Below are positions 7,854 to 16,001 of a stretch of DNA of 35,334 nt, piece by piece. A model generated the notes under the pieces. It saw only the letters and a program-made list of their open reading frames with translations. It was not told the DNA's origin and made no database searches. Source of the DNA: Rhodospirillales bacterium. Its GTDB lineage: Bacteria; Pseudomonadota; Alphaproteobacteria; Rhodospirillales; Casp-alpha2. Every line of letters begins with the position of its first letter. Within the stretch, counting starts at the first letter, position 1. Location: NCBI GenBank assembly GCA_018662225.1, contig JABJGO010000046.1, forward strand, positions 1 to 35,334. The letters are read 5' to 3'. A program made the translations under genes and the position numbers.

Positions 7854-9412
7854 CGCAACAGCTTTCCAGCAAAGAACTGCTTTTGAGGACGGGAATTTCC
7901 CGGGCCACGCTGAACAACTATATCGCCTTGGGGGTTCTGCCGCGTCCGAACGTGAAAACACCCGACCAAGGTGATGGCCGAGCCAAGCGGTTGGGGTACT
8001 TCCCAGCCAGTGCCGTCGATGTGGTCGCCAGGATAAAAAGTCTCAAGGGAGAGGGAATGAGTATGAGTGAAATCAGGAATGTGCTGGGCAGCACGTCAAA
8101 CGAAGGGTCGGTAATAACCGATTTCCCCACATCGCCCCTGCATTCGGCGGTGCAACAGGATACATCAGAACCGAAGGGGGCTGAGCAGATGAAGCAGGCC
8201 GCCCTGCCCCGGTCGACACCGAATGGTATGAATCTGGATTCCGTGTCCGGACCTGCATATATGGTCAACAATCAGTTTGAGTTGGAATGGGTCAATGGCC
8301 CGGCCAATGATGAATTGTTTGGACTGACAAACGGATTATCGGAAGACATTAGGGAGTGTAGTGTCTTTCCTCTGATATTTGAGCACGACCGTGTCAATTT
8401 AGCGACTGACCGGGATGAGATTGTCCGATTCCATGTGATGGCGGCGAAAAGCCGAATCCCACGTGCCAAGCTGTACACGCTCGGCGCGCAAATGAATGGC
8501 GAACATGTTGAAGCTTTATTGCAGGTCTACGATGAGGTGGAGGATGCCGACCGGGCGACCTTACTACAGACCAAGGTTAATATGGCCCCAGCCGGTTCAC
8601 CGGATGAATGGCATACCATTTTTGCATCGTTCTTTCGTGAAGGCGTGTTTTTCACTTATGAGCCTTCGGAAAGCCCCAGCGAGGCGTTAATTGAACTCCT
8701 TGGCCGTCGTGACATTGTTATCCGTGAACTGTTAAAGCGTCGGCGCCCCTATTTGACGCCACTGGCTGTCATGGTCGCTGATATTCAAAACTCCGTCAAA
8801 ATTTGCGCTGAACTACCGCCTGAGGAATACTTCGAACTGATCAATCAGATTTGGTCAACGATGGAGCCTATTTTACGAAAATACCATGCGACGCATGGCA
8901 AACACGTGGGCGATGGTTTGTTGTGCTATTTCTTCCCGCAACCGGACTGCAACTACATTCTGAATGCTGTCCACTGTTCACTGGAGATGCAGGAAGCCAT
9001 GCAGGGCATCAATAGCCAGTGGCGTGCGCGAAAGAACTGGACCAATGAGCTGATGTTAAATATTGGGGTTGATGAAGGTCAGGAGTGGTTCGGGGCCTAT
9101 CAAACCAACACTCACCTCGAGTTCACCGTTCTCGGTGACACCGTTAACCGCGGTGGGCGGTTGAGCGATTTTGCCAGCGGTGGAACGGTTTGGGCATCGA
9201 AAAACCTGGTCGGACAATTAACCCAGAGCGAACGTGAGGCGGTGCGTTACGGTGTTCACCGCACCAATGGCGAGGGTGATAAAATTTTTGTTGATGCAAC
9301 ATTCTCAAGGATTTCGAACCTGGTCAATCTTGAGCTACCACAGAATCAGAAGTTGATGGATTTGGGCTCGCTTCCCGTAACCGAGATTACAGGCATTATC
9401 GCGCCTGTGTGA
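7847..9412 (+). CDS. MerR-type HTH / sensor / class III adenylate cyclase fusion protein
   Basis: This 521-residue protein joins three parts. Residues 6-80 resemble a MerR-type winged helix: LLLRTGISRATLNNYIALGVLP, with a helix-turn-helix and a following wing ending in MSMSEIRNVL (quoted in part: RTGISRATLNNYIALG). Residues 130-245 look like a PAS-like sensor (NNQFELEWVNGPANDELFG). Residues 300-485 are a class III cyclase. All key residues are present: metal-binding D312 (VADIQNS) and D356 (HVGDG), adenine-recognising K352 and T427 (FTVLGD), and transition-state N434 and R438 (VNRGGR). Thr in place of the usual Asp suggests the class IIIb type. So it should make cAMP from ATP, probably in the cytoplasm as no membrane helix is seen. 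The start has only a weak AGG upstream. A fusion of DNA binding to cyclase activity is unusual. Confidence 0.82.
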   Translation: MTPQQLSSKELLLRTGISRATLNNYIALGVLPRPNVKTPDQGDGRAKRLGYFPASAVDVVARIKSLKGEGMSMSEIRNVLGSTSNEGSVITDFPTSPLHSAVQQDTSEPKGAEQMKQAALPRSTPNGMNLDSVSGPAYMVNNQFELEWVNGPANDELFGLTNGLSEDIRECSVFPLIFEHDRVNLATDRDEIVRFHVMAAKSRIPRAKLYTLGAQMNGEHVEALLQVYDEVEDADRATLLQTKVNMAPAGSPDEWHTIFASFFREGVFFTYEPSESPSEALIELLGRRDIVIRELLKRRRPYLTPLAVMVADIQNSVKICAELPPEEYFELINQIWSTMEPILRKYHATHGKHVGDGLLCYFFPQPDCNYILNAVHCSLEMQEAMQGINSQWRARKNWTNELMLNIGVDEGQEWFGAYQTNTHLEFTVLGDTVNRGGRLSDFASGGTVWASKNLVGQLTQSEREAVRYGVHRTNGEGDKIFVDATFSRISNLVNLELPQNQKLMDLGSLPVTEITGIIAPV

Positions 9413-9517
9413 TCAGGGCGAATAGCATGGATGTACGCCCCTATTTCATTACGTATGAGATTTGGATAGAATAGAGGGAGCCAATCGTCTTCCAACATTA
9501 TATGAAGTAATCGCGCG

Positions 9518-10693
9518 ATGCCTGATGGTCGTGAACCAACTGAGATCAGGGTTATCCCTTCCCTAACGGAGATTTCAGCCGCTGAATGGGACGCCTGCGC
9601 TGGTCTGGAAAATCCCACGGTAAGCCATGCATTTTTGTCCAGCATGGAAGATAGCGGATCGGTAACGGCCGAAACCGGCTGGCAGCCACAGCATCTGTGT
9701 GTGTTTGATGGGGCCAAGGGACATGATACCGGCAAACTAGCTGCCGCCGTGCCGCTTTACTTAAAAAACAACTCCTACGGCGAGTACGTTTTCGATTGGG
9801 GCTGGGCGGATGCTTATGAGCGCGCCGGTGGGCGGTATTACCCCAAGCTGCAATGTTCGATTCCCTTTACGCCTGTGACCGGTCCGCGTCTTTTGATCAG
9901 ACCGGATGCAGATCCATCGCTCATGGATGTTTTGACGGCAGGCATGATGCAGTTGTGTGATCGAAACGGTATCTCGTCTGTACATGTGACGTTCCTGCCC
10001 GAAGACCAGTGGCAACACATGGGCAGCCAGGACTGGTTGCTCCGCACCGGTGAGCAGTTTCATTGGTTAAACAATGACTATGAAACCTTCGATGATTTTT
10101 TGGGCGCGCTGTCTTCGCGTAAACGCAAGAATATCAAGAAAGAACGGAAAAAGGTTGTGGAGCAAGGATTGGATATCCGCGTGCTCAGTGGCGACGATCT
10201 GAGTGAGGACGCATGGGACGCTTTCTATGGGTTTTATTGCAACACGTCGGATCGCAAATGGGGGCAAGCCTATCTGAGCAGGGAATTTTTCTCTCTGTTG
10301 TCCGAGCGTATGGCCGACAGGATCGCGCTGGTCATGGCGTATGACGGAAATGTGGCCGTGGCTGGTGCTCTCAATATTGTAGGGTCAGATGCCATCTTTG
10401 GTCGGAATTGGGGTTGCCTCGCCGATTACAAGTTCCTGCATTTTGAGCTTTGCTACTATCAAGCTATTGAATTCGCTATTCGTCATGGTTTACAGCGGGT
10501 TGAAGCCGGTGCTCAAGGCCCGCATAAATTACAGCGGGGCTACCTGCCTACCCACACCTACAGTGCGCACTGGATTCGTGATCCGGGGTTGCGGGGTGCG
10601 ATCGAAGATTATCTTGAACGTGAGCGGGGCCAGGTGGACGGCGAAATTCGCTACCTGGAAAAACACTCGCCCTTTCGTACAGAGAGTGATTAA
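9518..10693 (+). CDS. FemAB-like / GNAT-fold acyltransferase family protein (PF04339, DUF482 type)
   Basis: The 391-residue protein matches the alphaproteobacterial 'peptidogalycan biosynthesis/recognition' family, a double GNAT-fold relative of FemAB aminoacyltransferases. Recognisable pieces are SHAFLSSMEDSGSV (36-49), the YGEYVFDWGWADAY segment (87-100), the very basic SSRKRKNIKKERKKV (199-213), and the C-terminal RVEAGAQGPHKLQRGYLP. FemAB proteins add amino acids to peptidoglycan stem peptides using aminoacyl-tRNA, but the function of this subfamily has not been proved as far as I know. No signal peptide or membrane helix is seen. It follows the cyclase gene by 105 bases and precedes a secreted cysteine-rich protein by 38 bases. 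Confidence 0.8.
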   Translation: MPDGREPTEIRVIPSLTEISAAEWDACAGLENPTVSHAFLSSMEDSGSVTAETGWQPQHLCVFDGAKGHDTGKLAAAVPLYLKNNSYGEYVFDWGWADAYERAGGRYYPKLQCSIPFTPVTGPRLLIRPDADPSLMDVLTAGMMQLCDRNGISSVHVTFLPEDQWQHMGSQDWLLRTGEQFHWLNNDYETFDDFLGALSSRKRKNIKKERKKVVEQGLDIRVLSGDDLSEDAWDAFYGFYCNTSDRKWGQAYLSREFFSLLSERMADRIALVMAYDGNVAVAGALNIVGSDAIFGRNWGCLADYKFLHFELCYYQAIEFAIRHGLQRVEAGAQGPHKLQRGYLPTHTYSAHWIRDPGLRGAIEDYLERERGQVDGEIRYLEKHSPFRTESD

Positions 10694-10731
10694 TTTACGC
10701 AATATTAACCACGTTGCGCCCATAATGCTGC

Positions 10732-11298
10732 ATGAAGATTTTGAACTACCGTACCGTCTTGATAGCGGTTTTTATGACGGTACTTGCCCTGTTGAGTACG
10801 ATATGGAACCCGCCATCAGCAGAGGCGCGCGCTGAATGTGGTCGTATCAACCGCGTTGTGGGTCAGAGTATTCTGGTCAACACCTGTGGCGTATGTCGAA
10901 GTATTCAGGTCATAAAAGATCGTACCGGTAACGCCCTGCCCGCCATGCGCACATTCGTGCTGAACGGAGGGGAACAATTCCCCCTGCCCTTCAAGGGAAC
11001 CGGTGGAACGCGCATTACAATTGACGCGCCGTGCCGTGAGAATACGACACTGGATAATATTAACGAGCGTGACGTGGCCCAGGCGCTGAAACAATGCGTC
11101 TTTCCCATGAAAACAGACCGTGGGGTTGTTCTGGTCAACGGTTGCACCAAATGCCGCGCCGTGGTTGTGGAACGCCGCTACTTGGATGGCCGTCAGGTCC
11201 ACAAATCATACGCCATGAAGGGTAAAAGCGTGCTCACCTTCGCTGACGAAGGGGCAATCTCTGCAAAAATCACCAACGATGCGGCGTGCCGCCTATAA
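10732..11298 (+). CDS. secreted protein with two copies of a four-cysteine module, unknown function
   Basis: I do not recognise the family. Residues 1-32 form a signal peptide ending near SAEARA. The mature protein is two homologous halves. In half one the cysteines are C36, C52, C55 and C101; in half two C122, C138, C141 and C186. Spacing is C-x15-C-x2-C-x45-C and C-x15-C-x2-C-x44-C. The text around the CxxC also repeats (ILVNTCGVCRSIQV against VLVNGCTKCRAVVV). In the periplasm the cysteines would form disulfides or bind a metal. It is 38 bases downstream of the FemAB-like gene and probably co-transcribed, which may hint at a cell-envelope role. The last bases run convergent with clpA. Confidence 0.75.
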   Translation: MKILNYRTVLIAVFMTVLALLSTIWNPPSAEARAECGRINRVVGQSILVNTCGVCRSIQVIKDRTGNALPAMRTFVLNGGEQFPLPFKGTGGTRITIDAPCRENTTLDNINERDVAQALKQCVFPMKTDRGVVLVNGCTKCRAVVVERRYLDGRQVHKSYAMKGKSVLTFADEGAISAKITNDAACRL

Positions 11299-11330
11299 AC
11301 CGCTAACCTGTATACTGCAGACGCTTTTCT

Positions 11331-13643
11331 CTACTTCTTCACCACAGCGGGTACTTTGACCTTCTTGCGTTTGACCGGTAGTTTTTTGTCTTCTTCCGGA
11401 TAGCTGAACACGATCTTGCCATCTTCTACCTTGACCACGACCACACCACCCTTGGTCAGGCGACCGAACAGCAGTTCTTCGGCCATAGGCTTCTTGATGT
11501 GTTCCTGAATGACACGGCTCAAAGGTCGTGCACCGAACATCTTGTCGTAGCCTTTCTTGGCCAGCCATTCCCGGGCGCCGTCTGTCAGTTCGATCATGAC
11601 ATTCTTGTCGTCCAGTTGAAGTTCCAGCTCCATCACGAACTTGTCCACCACACGCGACACGACTTCCGGTGCCAACGAGGCAAACCCGATAATGGAATCC
11701 AGGCGGTTGCGGAATTCCGGCGTAAACATTTTTTCGATGGCTTCGGTATCGTCACCAATACGCATATCACGCTCGAAGCCCAATGGTGCCTTGGCCATGT
11801 CGGCGGCGCCGGCATTGGTGGTCATGATCAGCACAACGTTACGGAAGTCGATGCTCTTGCCGTTATGATCGGTCAGCTTGCCATGATCCATGACCTGCAA
11901 CAGAATATTGAACAGATCGGGATGGGCTTTTTCAATTTCATCCAGCAACAGAACCACATGCGGGTTCTGGTCCACGGCATCGGTGAGCAAGCCGCCCTGA
12001 TCGAACCCCACATAGCCCGGCGGTGCGCCAATCAGGCGGGAAATGGAATGCCGTTCCATGTATTCAGACATATCAAAACGGACCAGTTCCACGCCCATGA
12101 TGAGCGCTAGCTGGCGGGCCACTTCGGTCTTACCAACGCCGGTGGGGCCCGAGAAAAGATACGATCCGATGGGTTTGTGCGGTTCGCGCAATCCGGCGCG
12201 AGCCAGCTTGATGGCACTGGACAGTTCTTCTATGGCGTTATTCTGGCCGAACACCACGGTCTTCAGATCACGCTCAAGCGTCTTCAGGGATTCACGGTCA
12301 TCGGTGGATACAGACTTGGGTGGAATGCGGGCGATCTTGGCGACCACGTTTTCTACGTCTTTGATGGTCACTGTCTTGCGGCGTTTATTGGCGGGCAGCA
12401 GCATACGTGACGCGCCCACTTCATCAATGATGTCGATGGCTTTGTCGGGTAATTTGCGATCCGAGATATAACGTGCCGACAGATCAACGGCCGCCTTAAG
12501 TGCCTCGGCTGTATAGCGAACCTTATGGAAGTCTTCGAAATAAGGTTTCAGCCCTTTCAGGATTTTCACGGTATCATCGATAGATGGCTCGTAAACGTCG
12601 ATCTTCTGGAAACGGCGAACCAGGGCGCGGTCTTTTTCAAAATACCCCCGGTATTCCTTATAGGTGGTTGATCCCATACAGCGTAGCTGGCCATTTTGCA
12701 GGGCAGGTTTCAGGATGTTTGATGCATCCATGGACCCACCAGACGTGGCACCCGCACCGATAATAGTGTGAATTTCATCGATGAACAGGACGGCACCATC
12801 TATGTTTTCCAGTTCTTTCATGACGTTCTTCAGGCGTTCTTCGAAGTCGCCCCGGTACCGGGTTCCGGCCAACAGTGCGCCCATATCCAGCGAGTAGATC
12901 GTGTTATTCAGCAAGACTTCTGGCACATCGCCTTCAACAATACGTTTGGCCAGACCTTCGGCGATGGCCGTTTTGCCAACGCCCGGATCACCCACATAAA
13001 GCGGGTTGTTCTTGCTACGGCGGCACAGGATTTGAATGGTGCGATCGACCTCTTCCTGGCGACCGATCAGCGGATCAACGCGACCTTCGCTGGCCTTTGC
13101 GTTGAGATCAACACAATAGGCCTCAAGGGCTTCCTTGCCGGAGCGGGCACCTTCACCACCCTCCTCGCCTTCCTCGGCACCGCTGATGGTGCGGGTTTCG
13201 GATTTACCCGGCACCTTGGCTATACCGTGCGAGATATAGTTGACGGCATCCAGCCGCGTCATTTCCTGAATTTGCAGAAAATAAACCGCATGGCTTTCCC
13301 GTTCGGAAAACAGGGCGACCAGAATATTGGCACCAGTGACTTCTTCGCGGCCCGATGATTGCACATGGATAACGGCGCGCTGCACAACGCGCTGGAATCC
13401 GGCGGTAGGTTTGGGCTCGGATACACGATCAATGGTGATGTCTTCGTATTCAGAATCCACAAATTCAAGCAAGCCATCGCGCATGGCTTCCACGTCAACG
13501 CCACAGGCATTGAACACGGACATGGCATCCGGGTCATCGGCAAGCGACAACAACAGGTGCTCAAGCGTGGCATACTCGTGATGTCGCTCCGTTGCGTAAG
13601 CAAGAGCCCGGTGCAAGGTCTGTTCCAGATTTCGCGATAACAT
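11331..13643 (-). CDS. clpA: ATP-dependent Clp protease ATP-binding subunit ClpA
   Basis: At 770 residues this is full-length ClpA. The N-domain (1-145) has the double Clp-N repeat that docks ClpS. An acidic/glycine linker (about 152-170) follows. AAA+ module 1 has Walker A GDPGVGKT (218-225) and Walker B FIDE (287-290); module 2 has GPTGVGKT (499-506) and LLLDE (565-569). The LGF tripeptide at 621-623, in the place of the IGL loop, is the probable ClpP-docking motif. The C-terminus is unusually lysine-rich. ClpA unfolds substrates and feeds them to ClpP. It starts 28 bases after clpS and is surely in the same operon; clpP is not in the window. Confidence 0.97.
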   Translation of the reverse strand: MLSRNLEQTLHRALAYATERHHEYATLEHLLLSLADDPDAMSVFNACGVDVEAMRDGLLEFVDSEYEDITIDRVSEPKPTAGFQRVVQRAVIHVQSSGREEVTGANILVALFSERESHAVYFLQIQEMTRLDAVNYISHGIAKVPGKSETRTISGAEEGEEGGEGARSGKEALEAYCVDLNAKASEGRVDPLIGRQEEVDRTIQILCRRSKNNPLYVGDPGVGKTAIAEGLAKRIVEGDVPEVLLNNTIYSLDMGALLAGTRYRGDFEERLKNVMKELENIDGAVLFIDEIHTIIGAGATSGGSMDASNILKPALQNGQLRCMGSTTYKEYRGYFEKDRALVRRFQKIDVYEPSIDDTVKILKGLKPYFEDFHKVRYTAEALKAAVDLSARYISDRKLPDKAIDIIDEVGASRMLLPANKRRKTVTIKDVENVVAKIARIPPKSVSTDDRESLKTLERDLKTVVFGQNNAIEELSSAIKLARAGLREPHKPIGSYLFSGPTGVGKTEVARQLALIMGVELVRFDMSEYMERHSISRLIGAPPGYVGFDQGGLLTDAVDQNPHVVLLLDEIEKAHPDLFNILLQVMDHGKLTDHNGKSIDFRNVVLIMTTNAGAADMAKAPLGFERDMRIGDDTEAIEKMFTPEFRNRLDSIIGFASLAPEVVSRVVDKFVMELELQLDDKNVMIELTDGAREWLAKKGYDKMFGARPLSRVIQEHIKKPMAEELLFGRLTKGGVVVVKVEDGKIVFSYPEEDKKLPVKRKKVKVPAVVKK

Positions 13644-13671
13644 GGCGTTTATCCTTTAGCCTTCTGCGTGT

Positions 13672-14067
13672 TCATTCGTCGTCTTGACCGTCATCATCTT
13701 TTTCGATGGTGCATTGTAGTGGATGCTGGTTTTGGCGGGCCATATCCATGACCTGTGTTACTTTGGTCTCTGCCACCTCGTAGGTGAAAATACCGCAGAT
13801 GCCGACACCGCGCTGATGCACATGCAGCATGATCTGTGTGGCTTCGTCATGTGATTTTCGGAAAAAGCCTTCCAACACATGAATGACAAATTCCATGGGC
13901 GTGTAGTCATCATTAAGCATGAGGACTTTGTACATGGATGGTTTCTTTGTTTTGGGTCGCGATTTCAGCGCCACGCCAACGTCTGAATCATCATCAATGT
14001 GTTCAGGCGGCCTTGGAGCCTTTGGGTCTTTGGGGCCGGTCATGGCCGTTGTGTCGTTATCAGCCAT
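13672..14067 (-). CDS. clpS: ClpS adaptor for N-end rule degradation
   Basis: The conserved core ([20 protein letters not shown], then [20 protein letters not shown] and a C-terminal [15 protein letters not shown]) is the ClpS fold, which binds N-terminal Leu/Phe/Tyr/Trp residues and delivers the substrate to ClpA. The frame is open to 14187, but the extra 40 residues are not ClpS-like. The ATG at 14067 gives [11 protein letters not shown] and a 131-residue protein with the usual flexible, charged N-terminal extension. The [10 protein letters not shown] stretch holds the substrate-binding pocket. A short acidic tail (DDDGQDDE) ends the protein. It is the first gene of the clpS-clpA operon. 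Confidence 0.95.
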   Translation of the reverse strand: MADNDTTAMTGPKDPKAPRPPEHIDDDSDVGVALKSRPKTKKPSMYKVLMLNDDYTPMEFVIHVLEGFFRKSHDEATQIMLHVHQRGVGICGIFTYEVAETKVTQVMDMARQNQHPLQCTIEKDDDGQDDE

Positions 14068-14253
14068 GTTTTTCAAGGTACCGCGTCCGTAAATGTCTAT
14101 TTTAAGCATACGCATATGATATAGGTTGATCAGGGCATGGGTCAAAGGGCGCAACGGTGAAATTTGATCAAATCCACGTGCAGGCAAACATTTTGTGGGC
14201 TACATGTAGGTATGCCACAGCAATATCACAACGTTTCAGAGAGGTTTGTCGGA

Positions 14254-14892
14254 ATGATCCCAAAATATCTTCGCAATTTCAGATGCTTGGCGATGGCCAT
14301 TCCATTGGTTGTTCTGTCAGTCATGTATTCGCTCGAGGTGCACGCCCTTGATCTGAACCCGCTTACTATAATCAAAGATGCCCTTGAGACCGTGGTTGAG
14401 GACCGAAGTATTGAAAACATCGCCACGGATACGCGAATCAAGACAGAAATCACAGCGGATGTGGTGGAAAAGATGGGTAGCGATGTCATATCCATCAATT
14501 CAGATGTTTATGAACAGGAAGTCATGCTGACCGGTATTGTAGAAAACGCCAGCCAGCGTGATGACGCGGCGGCAATTGTCCGTACGATCGCCGGTGTTAA
14601 GCAGCTCTACAATGAGATTTTGATCAAATCAGACCTGGAACAAGAACAGGGTGCCGTTGAAAAATGGGTCGATGACACCATCATAGAAACCAAGATCAAC
14701 GCGCAACTGCTGGATGCCAAGGGCGTAAATGTAACGAATTTCCGATATCGCTCTGTGGCGGGTCACGTGTTTCTGTTTGGCCGTGCGTTGTCAGCACCTG
14801 AGAATGCCAAGGCCACCGAGATTGCCAGCGGTATCGAAAATGTGCGATCTGTGGCAAATTTGGTGAAAGTTCGATCCCTGTTGGAAGACTAG
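14254..14892 (+). CDS. periplasmic BON-domain protein (OsmY-like)
   Basis: Two BON domains are recognisable in this 212-residue protein. The first (about 55-125) has the TDTRIKTEITADVV helix and a glycine-turn VMLTGIVENASQRDDAAAIVR (quoted in part: VMLTGIVENASQ). The second (about 140-210) has DDTIIETKINAQLLD and HVFLFGRALSAPENAKATEI. BON domains bind phospholipid and often stabilise the envelope under stress. The frame extends back to 14164, but ATG 14254 gives a clean signal peptide (MIPKYLRNFR, hydrophobic core, VHA) and has GAGAGG ten bases upstream. It is divergent from clpS and ends in a strong terminator. Confidence 0.83.
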   Translation: MIPKYLRNFRCLAMAIPLVVLSVMYSLEVHALDLNPLTIIKDALETVVEDRSIENIATDTRIKTEITADVVEKMGSDVISINSDVYEQEVMLTGIVENASQRDDAAAIVRTIAGVKQLYNEILIKSDLEQEQGAVEKWVDDTIIETKINAQLLDAKGVNVTNFRYRSVAGHVFLFGRALSAPENAKATEIASGIENVRSVANLVKVRSLLED

Positions 14893-14899
14893 GGTCCGA

Positions 14900-14946
14900 A
14901 AAACAAAACGCCCGACGGTGGGGAGGACACCATCGGGCGTTTGTTA
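14900..14946. terminator. strong bidirectional intrinsic terminator
   Basis: Arms at 14907-14920 and 14928-14941 pair over 14 bases with one mismatch around the 7-base loop GGGAGGA. On the minus strand the stem is followed by a T-rich run (TTTTGTTTTT), ending the phasin transcript. On the plus strand TTTGTTATT follows, ending the BON gene transcript. Confidence 0.88.
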
Positions 14947-15047
14947 TTAGGCTGGCCGGTTAGAGCGCGATCGTTTCAACAGGATCACATGGTAATTCTT
15001 TTGAAACGTGAATCGCCCTCACAAATCAGACCTGCCCTTTAATGGCA

Positions 15048-15527
15048 TCAAGCTGCGTGTTTTGAGAGCTGTGCGACCGTCTCATTTACCCGTGAAGCCA
15101 AAGGCTTAGCGGATGTTTCAGCAAGTTTGATGCTCATTTCGTGCAGACTCTGTGTTTCGGCAACAACAGCGTCATAAGATGATTTAGCTGCTTTGTTGTT
15201 CAATGCAACCACGTCGTCTACCGTGGTGCAGGCCATCAGTTCTTTAGTTGAAGAAACGCCCTGCTCGACCGTTTTACTGGCAAATGTGCTCCAGGCAACA
15301 TTCAGGTCCTGTACACCGGTGACCCAGAGGTTGGATGCTTCCACAACAGCGTCGAAGTTGTCTTTATGAAAAGCAAAAACGCCTTTATAGCCTTTGAACG
15401 CTTTTGCGCCGGCTTTGGTTGCGGCTTCTACAGCCTCCGCCATCTGTGATTCAACCTTTGAAGTGGTGGGTTTTACTTCAGTTTCGGCTTTGGGAGCCGC
15501 TTGAGGTGTCTTTTTGGTAGCAGTCAT
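15048..15527 (-). CDS. phaP: phasin family protein (PHB granule-associated)
   Basis: The 159-residue protein has a Lys/Thr/Pro/Ala-rich N-terminal 30 residues, then a helical phasin domain: AFKGYKGVFAFHKDNFDAVV (40-59), an amphipathic middle with WVTGVQDLNVAW, and a C-terminal helix with NETVAQLSKHAA. It has no cysteine-rich or enzymatic motif. Phasins coat polyhydroxybutyrate granules and control their number and size. Upstream lie two PhaR-type dyads and a near-consensus promoter, exactly as expected for a phasin gene regulated by storage-polymer level. Ribosome-binding site GGAG precedes the ATG. No phaC or phaR gene is in the window. Confidence 0.88.
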   Translation of the reverse strand: MTATKKTPQAAPKAETEVKPTTSKVESQMAEAVEAATKAGAKAFKGYKGVFAFHKDNFDAVVEASNLWVTGVQDLNVAWSTFASKTVEQGVSSTKELMACTTVDDVVALNNKAAKSSYDAVVAETQSLHEMSIKLAETSAKPLASRVNETVAQLSKHAA

Positions 15528-15599
15528 TTCCGTAACTCCGATTTATGTCTGTTCGATGCGGATAGCTGGCCACGCAACCGATTCCGCTGAATATGTCAT

Positions 15600-15614
15600 T
15601 GCTGCACTGCAGCA
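15600..15614. promoter_or_regulatory. PhaR-type operator 1
   Basis: TGCTGCACTGCAGCA is a perfect dyad containing CTGC-N3-GCAG, the motif reported for PhaR repressors of Paracoccus, Rhodobacter and Sinorhizobium. It lies just after the predicted transcription start of the phasin gene, at roughly +3 to +17. Confidence 0.7.
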
Positions 15615-15623
15615 TCGTTAAGA

Positions 15624-15652
15624 TACATAGGCTCGAAATGTGCTGGTGTCAA
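15624..15652 (-). promoter_or_regulatory. phasin gene promoter
   Basis: On the minus strand TTGACA (15652 to 15647) and TATGTA (15629 to 15624) are separated by exactly 17 bases. The start would be near 15617, giving a leader of about 90 bases before the phasin ATG. It sits between the two PhaR-type dyads, so bound PhaR should block it. Confidence 0.75.
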
Positions 15653-15658
15653 CAAAAA

Positions 15659-15671
15659 TGCTGCACTGCAC
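15659..15671. promoter_or_regulatory. PhaR-type operator 2 (imperfect)
   Basis: TGCTGCACTGCAC repeats the first 12 bases of operator 1, 59 bases away, but ends in GCAC instead of GCAG. It lies 6 bases upstream of the -35 element of the phasin promoter. Confidence 0.55.
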
Positions 15672-16001
15672 AAAAAAATAATAATCCTCTTATGTTGCTG
15701 TTAAACAACAGTTAAACAAATATTGTGGTGATACCAACAGGCGGTGTTTCGAAAAAATGAGCATGCGCACCATTTTCGCCTACAAACACGAGCGGCCCAT
15801 TAACCATTTTTTCAGGCAACAATGGGTACAAGTGTAACAACCTTCATCATGCCCTAATTTGTTGGTTTGTCTGGGATTTTGGGTATGAATTGGGTATAGT
15901 CTGGTACGCAGATCGGCAGGCAATGCTGACATCAAGGGGCAGGTATCCCGAATTCAGACGAGGCAAAGCGACAAACGAGGGAAGCATCGAATAGAAATTT
16001 G
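15672..16001. other. 330-base intergenic stretch with a helically phased GTTAAACAA repeat
   Basis: This divergent gap between the phasin and the carboxypeptidase genes contains GTTAAACAA at 15700-15708 and again at 15711-15719, one helical turn apart, overlapping the dyad CTGTT-AAAC-AACAG (15698-15711). No gene is convincing. A 26-codon frame from 15757 has no ribosome-binding site or family. Near 15880-15900 GGGTAT occurs twice, and TATAGT could be a -10 element for the carboxypeptidase gene, but no matching -35 is clear. Confidence 0.4.

Noticed and set aside
11499-12110. A 203-codon plus-strand frame opposite clpA
   Set aside because: It is a shadow of clpA codon usage; the minus strand encodes clear ClpA motifs throughout.
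14068-14187. Extra 40 N-terminal codons of clpS
   Set aside because: The added residues have no similarity to ClpS, while ATG 14067 gives a normal ClpS N-terminus and length.
15757-15837. A 26-codon frame between the phasin and the carboxypeptidase genes
   Set aside because: No ribosome-binding site and no recognisable sequence; chance frames of this length are common.
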